DNA from: a bacterium | Lineage (GTDB): Bacteria; Bacteroidota; Ignavibacteria; Kapaibacteriales; UBA2268 | Length of the DNA: 12,001 nt | Assembly: GCA_024710535.1 (NCBI GenBank) | Contig: JANJUO010000035.1 | Span: 1 to 12,001 of the forward strand | Direction of reading: 5' to 3' | In this document: one piece after another, positions 6,297 to 12,001 of the stretch | Position numbering within the stretch: position 1 is the stretch's first letter | Layout of the letters: each line of letters opens with the position of its first letter | The notes under the pieces: generated by a model | Seen by the model: the letters and a program-made list of their open reading frames with translations, nothing else | What the model was told of the DNA's origin: nothing | The model's database searches: none | Program-made: the position numbers and the translations under genes

Positions 6297-7427
6297 ATGC
6301 AAGAACCACAAAAATTAATTACTTACTACGCTCCTGCTGAAAGAGTCAGCAATGAGAAATTGAAATCGCAATGTATGCTATTTTTGCAATTGCCCCAATT
6401 GAAGGATTTCGTTGATGCTGTTCCGAATATTTTTATGATTTTGAATGAACAGAGGCAAATTGTTTATGCAAATTCTGCACTTCTTGAAGTTATCAGAAAA
6501 AATCCTGAAGATAATATTTACGGATTGCGCCCCGGCGAAGCCATTAGTTGCAAGCATTCATTTGAAACTGAAGCCGGCTGTGGCACTTCAGAGGCATGCG
6601 AAACTTGTGGTGCAGTGAATGCAATTTTATCAAGTTTGGATGGGAAATCGGATGTTCAAGAATGTAGAATTGAAGATAAAGATGGCAATTCCCATGATTT
6701 TCGCGTATGGACAACGCCTTATGAAGTGGGCGGTCAGAAATTTGCAATTTTCTCTTTGTCCGATATTAGCGATGAAAAAAGAAGAAATTCATTAGAAAGA
6801 ATATTTTTCCATGATATTCTGAATACTGCTGGAGGCTTGAGAGGTTTTGCTGAACTTTTAAAAGATGCTCCTGAAGATGTAGAAGAATTCAAAGATGTGA
6901 TTTACGGATTATCCGAGAGGATAATTGATGAAATTCGTACTCAAAAAATTCTATTATCGGCTGAAAAAGATGAGTTGGTAATTCAGATAGACAGCGTACA
7001 AATCAAACCTTTTATCGATGAGTTGAGCAAATCATTTACTTCGCAATTTCTTTTGGGCAATAAGAAAATTGCAGTTATGCCAATTAGCGAAACCCTTCAT
7101 TTGCAAACAGATAGAACACTGCTTTGGAGAGTGATTTTGAATATGGTCAAGAATGCTCTTGAAGCTTCGAATATGAATAATACTGTAACAATTGGCGTTG
7201 ATGAAGATGAAAATTATATAGTTTTCAAAGTACACAATACAACTGTTATGCCACGCGAGGTGCAATTGCAGATTTTCCAACGTTCATTCTCCACAAAAGG
7301 AGTTGGGCGTGGTATTGGTACATATAGTATGAAATTACTCGGTGAAAAATATTTGGGCGGAAAAGTCTATTTTGAATCGAAAGAATCGGCTGGAACCACA
7401 TTTTATGCGAAATTTAGAAAAAATTAA
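6297..7427 (+). CDS. Soluble PAS-domain sensor histidine kinase with a Cys/His cluster
   Basis: A 376-residue protein with no signal peptide or membrane helix, so it is a cytoplasmic sensor. The PAS domain spans about 37-158 (VPNIFMILNEQRQIVYAN near its start). It carries an unusual cluster: Cys85 and His87 (SCKH), Cys95 (GCGTS), Cys101 and Cys104 (CETCG). The phospho-acceptor box is FHDILN with His172. The ATPase domain shows an N box (NMVKNALEAS, Asn282/Asn286), an F-box region (IFQRSFSTKG) and a glycine lid (GVGRGIGTYS, 335-344). The frame is open to a TTG at 6273, but ATG 6297, preceded by GAAAG, is preferred. The panB start follows after nine bases. No response regulator is in the window, so its target is unknown. 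Redox, metal or Fe-S sensing by the Cys cluster is an inference. Confidence 0.85.
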   Translation: MQEPQKLITYYAPAERVSNEKLKSQCMLFLQLPQLKDFVDAVPNIFMILNEQRQIVYANSALLEVIRKNPEDNIYGLRPGEAISCKHSFETEAGCGTSEACETCGAVNAILSSLDGKSDVQECRIEDKDGNSHDFRVWTTPYEVGGQKFAIFSLSDISDEKRRNSLERIFFHDILNTAGGLRGFAELLKDAPEDVEEFKDVIYGLSERIIDEIRTQKILLSAEKDELVIQIDSVQIKPFIDELSKSFTSQFLLGNKKIAVMPISETLHLQTDRTLLWRVILNMVKNALEASNMNNTVTIGVDEDENYIVFKVHNTTVMPREVQLQIFQRSFSTKGVGRGIGTYSMKLLGEKYLGGKVYFESKESAGTTFYAKFRKN

Positions 7428-7436
7428 GAAGGTATA

Positions 7437-8261
7437 ATGAGCACAGGTAATTATGATTTTGATAAAAAGCAAGTAACAACACAACTTTTGAAAGTTATGA
7501 AGAAGTCTGCCGTTAAAATTGTCTGTCTAACAGCTTACGATGCATTAATGGCAAAAATTTTGGATGAAGTTCATGTTGATATATTATTAGTTGGTGACTC
7601 TTTAGGAAATGTTGTGCAAGGTCACGAAACAACTATTCCGGTTACTTTAGAGGATACGATTTACCATACAAAAGCGGTGATGAATGGCGCAGAGCGTGCA
7701 ATGGTTGTCGCAGATATGCCATTTATGACATATCAAGTTTCTGCTGACGAAGCATTCAGAAATGCCGGAAGAATTATGAAGGAAGCTGGATGACACGCGG
7801 TTAAACTCGAAGGCGGGAACAATGTAACTGAAGCTATTTCAAGAATGTCTTCCGCAGGAATTCCTGTTATGGGGCATTTGGGATTAACTCCGCAAAGTAT
7901 TAATCAGTTTGGCTCTTATCGTGCAAGAGGTACAAACCCCGAGGAAGCCGAAAAAATTTATCGAGACGCTCATCTTTTGGAGGAATCAGGTGCTTTTAGC
8001 ATTGTTTTAGAAAAAATACCAGCCGAGCTTAGCAAGAGAATAACTGATAGTGTTTCGATTCCTACAATTGGTATTGGAGCTGGTCCATATTGTGATGGAC
8101 AAATTTTGGTTTATACTGATATGCTTGGCTTGACTATTGATTTTAATCCGCGATTTGTTAGGCGCTACGCACATTTGAATGATGAAATCAAATCTGCCGT
8201 TAAGCAGTATGCTGAAGATGTAAGAAATAATGATTTCCCAAATTTATCAGAAAGTTATTAA
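7437..8261 (+). pseudogene. panB: Ketopantoate hydroxymethyltransferase with an in-frame TGA
   Basis: PanB transfers a hydroxymethyl group from methylene-tetrahydrofolate to alpha-ketoisovalerate, the first step of pantothenate and CoA synthesis. A full-length frame of 274 positions is present, and a single TGA at 7791-7793 (position 119) interrupts it without a frame change. Before it lie the Mg-binding GDSLGN (Asp54) and VVADMPF (Asp93). After it come HAVKLEGG (Lys123, Glu125), GHLGLTPQS, the catalytic-Glu segment VLEKIPAEL (Glu192) and the IGIGAGP loop. The family usually has a small residue at the TGA position (Ala in E. coli, AGA-x-xVK). Length fits the family (264 in E. coli). ATG 7437 follows AAGAAGG, a good ribosome site. 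The remainder shows no decay, so this is either a very recent nonsense mutation or a base-calling error. ATG 7845 could restart a fragment lacking the first half. Confidence 0.85.
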
Positions 8262-8644
8262 TGAAATTTTTGTTTTTATATATAATATTTTTTGTAATGC
8301 TGATTTCCGCTTGCGATGATTCGGGGGTTTATTCTAATCGTGATATTATTTTTCCTGAAAAAGATGTAAGTTATCTTTATCACGTTGAGCCATTTTTGAA
8401 AATTACTTGTACTTATGCTGGTTGCCATGGCTTTACAAATGCCGGCAATACGAGATTTGATACATATTTTGAATTAATGAAAATACCCGGATTTATAATT
8501 CCAGGCGAGCCGAATAGCAGTCAATTCATACAAATTTTGGAAAATGAAACATTACATATAACTTATTATTATCGAGGAAATCTCACCCAAAACCATAAAA
8601 CTGGTATGCGTAATTGGATTTCCGAAGGTGCAAAATTGAATTAA
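8261..8644 (+). CDS. Small lipoprotein with a CX4CH cytochrome-like motif
   Basis: A 127-residue protein whose ATG shares its A with the panB stop (TAATG), so the two are translationally coupled. The N-terminus is a lipoprotein signal: hydrophobic residues 2-14, then the lipobox ISAC with Cys18 as lipidation site. The mature part has TCTYAGCHG, a CX4CH at 50-56 (Cys50, Cys55, His56). Further on are PGEPNSSQFIQIL and a C-terminal RNWISEGAKLN, with Met116 before it. This layout (CxxxxCH, a PG-P-SS segment, then WI-GA-N at the end) matches small cytochrome-c-like domains common in Bacteroidota and Planctomycetes surface proteins, with Met116 a possible distal haem ligand. Haem attachment to a CX4CH site is not certain. 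No functional tie to PanB is evident. Confidence 0.7.
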   Translation: MKFLFLYIIFFVMLISACDDSGVYSNRDIIFPEKDVSYLYHVEPFLKITCTYAGCHGFTNAGNTRFDTYFELMKIPGFIIPGEPNSSQFIQILENETLHITYYYRGNLTQNHKTGMRNWISEGAKLN

Positions 8645-8658
8645 AAATTGCAACTTAG

Positions 8659-8676
8659 ATTATCCTGATAATTTTA
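8659..8676 (+). terminator. Weak hairpin after the lipoprotein gene
   Basis: ATTATC (8659-8664) and GATAAT (8667-8672) form a short stem with almost no loop, followed by TTTTAT. It is the only hairpin before the nuoC promoter region and may end the kinase-panB-lipoprotein operon, but it is AT-rich and weak. Confidence 0.25.
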
Positions 8677-8690
8677 TAGCAAAATCTATT

Positions 8691-8718
8691 TTGACAATAA
8701 TTTAAAAATACTTAAATT
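8691..8718 (+). promoter_or_regulatory. Promoter-like sequence for nuoC
   Basis: A perfect -35 hexamer, TTGACA (8691-8696), is followed after 16 bases by TAAATT (8713-8718), a four-of-six match to the -10. It lies 50 bases before the nuoC ATG. This is the best sigma-70-type match I found in the window, and it supports separate transcription of nuoC. Confidence 0.5.
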
Positions 8719-8768
8719 GCTTTTTGATTTTTTGTAAATTTATTTTTTTTTGACTGGAAAACAACAAA

Positions 8769-9302
8769 ATGACTCTGAATAAAGATAATGTTCTTGAAAT
8801 TATTGGTAAGATTTGCCCGGATGTACAAACTTATGAGCATAGAGACCAATTTTCAATAATTGTTCCAAAGCAATATTTGCTTGAAGTAGCAAAAGAATTA
8901 AGAGAGAATCCAGAAACTAAATTTGAGCAATGTATAGATATAACTGCTATCGATTGGCTTACTAAACCATTCAGATACGAAGTGGTTATATTCCTTTATT
9001 CATTAACTTACAAAAATAGAATTCGCATCAAAGTACCAATTGAAGAGAAAAAGCCGGAATGCCCTTCTGTTACATCAATTTGGGAAAGTGCAAATTGGTA
9101 CGAAAGAGAAACATTCGATATGTATGGAATTAAATTCAAAGATCATCCGTTTCTACGCAGATTCTATATGCCGGAAGATTATAATGATCCCGAAACTGGC
9201 GAGCCAATCTATCCATTGAGAAAAGATTATCCGCTTATGGGTGTGCCCGAAGCATTGCCATTGCCACCATATCCTGAAAAATATGGCGAAGTTACAAATT
9301 AA
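8769..9302 (+). CDS. nuoC: NADH-quinone oxidoreductase subunit C (complex I 30-kDa subunit)
   Basis: A 177-residue protein carrying the NuoC/30-kDa subunit signature: ERETFDMYGIKFKDHPFLRR (112-131), with ERE, DMYG, His126 and the LRR, then YPLRKDYPL (148-156). The N-terminal half (about 1-95) is the usual alpha/beta part with EVVIFLYSL strands. NuoC is in the peripheral arm of respiratory complex I, where with NuoD it joins the NADH-oxidising iron-sulphur module to the membrane arm and quinone site. In most bacteria nuoC lies between nuoB and nuoD. Here no other nuo gene is within reach: the lipoprotein gene ends 124 bases upstream and a convergent rml operon lies downstream. The gene has its own promoter-like sequence and terminator. 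It looks intact. The C-terminus is short and Pro-rich. Confidence 0.93.
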   Translation: MTLNKDNVLEIIGKICPDVQTYEHRDQFSIIVPKQYLLEVAKELRENPETKFEQCIDITAIDWLTKPFRYEVVIFLYSLTYKNRIRIKVPIEEKKPECPSVTSIWESANWYERETFDMYGIKFKDHPFLRRFYMPEDYNDPETGEPIYPLRKDYPLMGVPEALPLPPYPEKYGEVTN

Positions 9303-9325
9303 AAAATTATAGTAAATTATTTTGG

Positions 9326-9352
9326 AAAGTCAGTTGCAACAACTGACTTTTT
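9326..9352. terminator. Terminator between convergent nuoC and rmlB
   Basis: A perfect 11-bp stem, AAAGTCAGTTG (9326-9336) with CAACTGACTTT (9340-9350), has a CAA loop and the T-run TTTTT at 9348-9352. It is best for the + strand, ending nuoC. On the - strand the hairpin is followed by a weaker T stretch, so it may also end the rml operon. Confidence 0.8.
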
Positions 9353-9394
9353 CATTATTATGTTCGGGATGATGCTATCCAAATCTTCAAAGCC

Positions 9395-10384
9395 CTATTT
9401 ATACGCAATTTTCCAATATTCTCTTAGATATTCAAGTTTGCCTTCTACCCAATTAATATTTTCCAAATACCATTCTACTGTAGTTTTTATACCTTCTTCA
9501 AAATTGATTTTTGGTTTCCAACCGAGTTCATTTTCGATTTTATCAATATTTACAGAATATCTGAAGTCATGCCCAAGGCGGTCTTTTACAAATTCAATCA
9601 AATCTTCATCTTTATTTAATAATTTTAGAATTGATTTCACAACTTCAATATTTTGCTTTTCGTTGTTGCTACCAATGTTGTAAACAGAGCCGGACTCTGC
9701 CTTTTCGAGTGCAGTCATTACGGCATCAAAGCAATCGGAAACAAAAAGCCATTCTCTAATATTCAATCCGGCACCATAAACTGGAATTTTTTCGTTATGA
9801 AGTGCTTTCAAAATCACAACAGGCACTAATTTTTCAGGATATTGCCATGGTCCGTAATTATTGGATGGACGCAAAGTAACTACCGGCAATTGATAAGTTC
9901 TATGATAAGCACGACCAAGCATATCGGCAGAAGTTTTGCTCACAGAATATGGACTATTTGGCACAAGCGGAGTATTTTCATAGAATTGTCCATCTTTGCC
10001 TAATTCTCCATAAACTTCGTCTGTTGCAATATTTATGAATTTCTGAATATTCATTTTTTTTGCTAAATCAAGCAAATTATTTGTACCAATTACATTTGTA
10101 TTCATAAATGGTGAAGCATCCAAAATACTGCGGTCAACGTGGGTTTCTGCGGCAAAATGAACAACTGCATTTGGCTTAAATTCATCAAAAATTATAGCTA
10201 ATTTTGCTTTGTCGGCAATGTCGCAATTATAAAATTTGTATTGATTTTTGATTGAATCAAGTCGAGCTATATCGCCTGCATAAGTTAGGCAATCAACAAC
10301 TGCGATTTCATAGTTTCTGCCAATTGCTTGTCTGACAAATTCACTTCCGATAAATCCAGCGCCGCCGGTTACGAGTAGTTTCAT
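9395..10384 (-). CDS. rmlB: dTDP-glucose 4,6-dehydratase
   Basis: A 329-residue extended short-chain dehydrogenase. The Rossmann NAD site is VTGGAGFIGSEF (Gly7, Gly10, Gly13). The catalytic residues are Thr121-Asp122-Glu123 in IATDEVYGE and Tyr146/Lys150 in YSVSKTSAD. RPSNNYGPWQYPEKL is the sugar-nucleotide-binding stretch typical of RmlB. The enzyme turns dTDP-glucose into dTDP-4-keto-6-deoxyglucose, the branch point to dTDP-L-rhamnose and related sugars. The frame is open nine codons further upstream, but ATG 10384 is the right start: it begins directly with MKLLVTGG and overlaps the rmlA stop in an ATGA, as expected for coupled genes. It is the last gene of the operon. Confidence 0.95.
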   Translation of the reverse strand: MKLLVTGGAGFIGSEFVRQAIGRNYEIAVVDCLTYAGDIARLDSIKNQYKFYNCDIADKAKLAIIFDEFKPNAVVHFAAETHVDRSILDASPFMNTNVIGTNNLLDLAKKMNIQKFINIATDEVYGELGKDGQFYENTPLVPNSPYSVSKTSADMLGRAYHRTYQLPVVTLRPSNNYGPWQYPEKLVPVVILKALHNEKIPVYGAGLNIREWLFVSDCFDAVMTALEKAESGSVYNIGSNNEKQNIEVVKSILKLLNKDEDLIEFVKDRLGHDFRYSVNIDKIENELGWKPKINFEEGIKTTVEWYLENINWVEGKLEYLREYWKIAYK

Positions 10385-11256
10385 TGATATTCCTTGACTA
10401 TTTTCAAACAATAATTTTTATAATCGCAATTCGGCAAATTATTAACTATTTCAAGATATTTTTCCATAGAAATAAAGTGCTGTTGCAGTGCAATTTCTTC
10501 GGGACATGAAATTTTTGTACCTTGTCGCTTTTCGATTAAATGAATAAAATTCGATGCTTCAAGCATTGCTTCAGGTGTGCCGGTATCGAGCCATGCAACA
10601 CCGCGACCAATCATTTCAACTCGCAATTTTTCTTGATTCAGATATGCTTTATGCAAATCTGTAATTTCAATTTCACCACGCTTAGATGGCTTTAATTCTT
10701 TTGAAATTGCAGAAACATTATTATCAAATATATACAATCCGGGAATTGCATAATTTGATTTCGGCAAATCCGGCTTTTCTTCAATACTAATTACAGAGTG
10801 ATTCTTGTCGAATTCAACAACGCCATAACTGTTTGGATTATCAACCTGATATGCAAATATTGTTCCACCATCATTATTTTTTAGTCCATTTCTAAGGAAA
10901 TCTAATTTCCCATAAAATAAATTATCACCCAAGATCAAACATACTTGTTGATTTTCAATGAATTCTTCTCCCAGAATAAACGCTTGAGGCAAACCACCCG
11001 GAAATTGCTGAACAATATAACTAATATTGATTCCCCATTGCTCGCCACTTCCAAGTAATTTCTCGAAATTTGGAACATCTTCCGGAGTAGAAATAATCAA
11101 AACATCTCTAATGCCAGCAAGCATAAGAGTTGAAAGAGGATAATATATCATCGGCTTATCATAAATCGGCTGAAGTTGCTTGCTGAATGTTGATGTAAGC
11201 GGATATAACCGAGTTCCTTTGCCGCCTGCCAGTATAATGCCTTTAGTATTTGCCAT
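10381..11256 (-). CDS. rmlA: Glucose-1-phosphate thymidylyltransferase
   Basis: A 291-residue nucleotidyltransferase that makes dTDP-glucose from dTTP and glucose-1-phosphate, the first step of the pathway. The N-terminal nucleotide-binding signature is LAGGKGTRLYPLT (9-21) with Lys26 in SKQL. QQFPGGLPQAF lines the base-binding pocket; LILGDNLFYG contains the Mg-binding Asp111; YGVVEF (144-149), EEKP (159-162, Lys161) and GLYIFD (173-178) complete the substrate site. GVAWLDTGTPEAM near residue 220 is characteristic of RmlA. Length is as expected. It lies seven bases after rmlC, with an A/T leader and no Shine-Dalgarno. Its TGA stop overlaps the rmlB start, showing that TGA is an ordinary stop codon here. 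Confidence 0.96.
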   Translation of the reverse strand: MANTKGIILAGGKGTRLYPLTSTFSKQLQPIYDKPMIYYPLSTLMLAGIRDVLIISTPEDVPNFEKLLGSGEQWGINISYIVQQFPGGLPQAFILGEEFIENQQVCLILGDNLFYGKLDFLRNGLKNNDGGTIFAYQVDNPNSYGVVEFDKNHSVISIEEKPDLPKSNYAIPGLYIFDNNVSAISKELKPSKRGEIEITDLHKAYLNQEKLRVEMIGRGVAWLDTGTPEAMLEASNFIHLIEKRQGTKISCPEEIALQQHFISMEKYLEIVNNLPNCDYKNYCLKIVKEYQ

Positions 11257-11263
11257 ATAATTT

Positions 11264-11887
11264 TTATAAATTAAATAAATCCGAATCTTGATGATTTGAC
11301 CAATCTTGAAGTGAAATTGCGTTCAAATCTCTATCTCTAATAATTAAATTGTCTTTATTCAAAATCATATTTTTGATTGAATTATCACAAAATCCCCAAT
11401 CAATATCTTTTGCAAAAATTGAAATCGCAACTTCACATTCGGGATTATATGTACCCGAACACATATATTCAATCAAAGAATTTTCTGTAACGTAAGTTCC
11501 ATGAGCAAAGCCGGGTGGAAGCCACACCCATTCATTATATTTCATTTCAATATTAGAAGGCATATCAACGGCAATAATTTTTCCGAATGATGGAGAATTT
11601 TTGCGAATATCAAGTGCAAAATCATTCAATCTTCCTGAAATACAGCGAATTAACTTACCCATAAATGGATTGTATTGAAAATGCAAACCACGAAAAGCAT
11701 TTTTGAAAGAAAATGCTTCATTAGTTTGCAGAAATTCCACATTTTTCAAAAATGGAATTTGCTCATTTTCAGTTAAATCCGATTTGCGATAAGTTTCGCT
11801 AAAATATCCGCGATGATCGGCAAAACGTTCAAAACGCACAACTTTAACATCTTCGATTTCAGTATTTATTATATCAATTATTTGCAT
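11264..11887 (-). CDS. rmlC: dTDP-4-dehydrorhamnose 3,5-epimerase
   Basis: A 207-residue cupin-type epimerase. Early motif: FADHRGYFSETYRKSDL (22-38). The core has FRGLHFQ with catalytic His69, GKLIRCISGRLNDFALDIRK (Lys78), SPSFGK and LPPGFAHGTYV. TYNPE provides Tyr147. Asp187, in RDRDLNA, aligns with the Asp of the His-Asp dyad in Salmonella RmlC. The enzyme inverts C3 and C5 of dTDP-4-keto-6-deoxyglucose to give dTDP-4-keto-rhamnose. The segment after CEVAISIF is shorter than the usual WND-E-I-IDWP stretch, and the protein has a C-terminal tail of about 20 residues, so it is somewhat diverged; a related 3- or 5-epimerase of another deoxysugar is possible. It starts two bases after the upstream gene's stop, so it is in the same operon. 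Confidence 0.88.
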   Translation of the reverse strand: MQIIDIINTEIEDVKVVRFERFADHRGYFSETYRKSDLTENEQIPFLKNVEFLQTNEAFSFKNAFRGLHFQYNPFMGKLIRCISGRLNDFALDIRKNSPSFGKIIAVDMPSNIEMKYNEWVWLPPGFAHGTYVTENSLIEYMCSGTYNPECEVAISIFAKDIDWGFCDNSIKNMILNKDNLIIRDRDLNAISLQDWSNHQDSDLFNL

Positions 11888-11889
11888 AA

Positions 11890-12001
11890 TTATAAATTAA
11901 AATAATTTTCAATTGCAGAAACAACTCTACTGCTTGTTTTTCCATCCCAAAGATTTGGAATATTTGACTCTTTCCAATTGTTGTTCATTGCTTTTTGTGC
12001 C
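11890..12001 (-). CDS. UDP-N-acetylglucosamine 2-epimerase, C-terminal end (cut by window)
   Basis: The last 36 codons of a - strand gene, ending in TAA at 11892-11890. The sequence has NIPNLWDGKTSSRVVSAI near its end. This matches the C-terminal helix of non-hydrolysing UDP-GlcNAc 2-epimerases (WecB/MnaA type), in which an LWDGKA-xRIV motif is typical; these interconvert UDP-GlcNAc and UDP-ManNAc for surface polysaccharide. The rest of the gene lies beyond the window, so the family call rests on this short motif and the sugar-nucleotide context. It is the first visible gene of the rmlC-rmlA-rmlB operon, two bases from rmlC. Confidence 0.65.
   Translation of the reverse strand, partial: AQKAMNNNWKESNIPNLWDGKTSSRVVSAIENYFNL

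Noticed and set aside
7791..7793. TGA in panB as a recoded sense codon or selenocysteine
   Set aside because: TGA acts as a normal stop in rmlA (ATGA overlap with rmlB) and in the PIN gene. PanB is not a known selenoprotein, and no convincing SECIS-like hairpin follows the TGA.
7845..8261. Separate 138-residue gene starting at ATG 7845
   Set aside because: It is the in-frame second half of panB; the codons between the TGA and this ATG still encode conserved PanB sequence, and no ribosome site marks a new start.
9360..9683. 107-residue frame on the + strand over the end of rmlB
   Set aside because: It is antisense to conserved rmlB sequence, with Ser/Phe-rich composition typical of a shadow frame.

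Overview
The window is AT-rich and fully prokaryotic. A 949-residue secreted protein ends in a type IX secretion (Por) C-terminal sorting domain. Most starts lie in A-rich leaders without a clear Shine-Dalgarno. Together these point to the Bacteroidota/Chlorobi side of the FCB group; Ignavibacteria- or Kapabacteria-like lineages are possible, but the sequence alone does not settle the genus. Codon use and stop codons are standard: TGA terminates rmlA in a typical ATGA overlap with rmlB.

Layout. Positions 1-1053 hold the tail of an unrecognised gene and a two-gene toxin-antitoxin-like unit on the + strand: a PIN-domain nuclease followed by a small partner gene, closed by a hairpin terminator. 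Convergent to it (3926-1077, - strand) is a large exported protein with a propeller/PKD/PKD/propeller plan and a T9SS sorting tail. It is divergent from a periplasmic octaheme cytochrome c of the octaheme tetrathionate reductase (OTR) family (4186-5598), which ends in a strong terminator.

From 5669 to 6296 there is no gene. Most of this is a 454-bp element (5707-6160) with perfect 15-bp terminal inverted repeats. Nested inside it is a GC-rich inverted-repeat module (5913-6035). This looks like a miniature transposable element or a nest of two.

Positions 6297-8644 form a likely operon: a soluble PAS histidine kinase with a Cys/His cluster in its sensor domain; panB (pantothenate/CoA synthesis) interrupted by a single in-frame TGA; and a small lipoprotein with a CX4CH cytochrome-like motif. 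A lone nuoC (complex I 30-kDa subunit) follows at 8769-9302 with its own promoter-like sequence and a hairpin terminator.

The rest (9395-12001, - strand) is a surface-polysaccharide nucleotide-sugar operon, in transcription order the end of a UDP-GlcNAc 2-epimerase gene, rmlC, rmlA and rmlB. The encoded enzymes make dTDP-4-keto-6-deoxyglucose and epimerise it towards the rhamnose precursor; rmlD is not in the window.

The points most worth checking are the nested repeat element, the interrupted panB and the Cys-cluster PAS kinase. Nothing here amounts to a clearly new multi-gene system.
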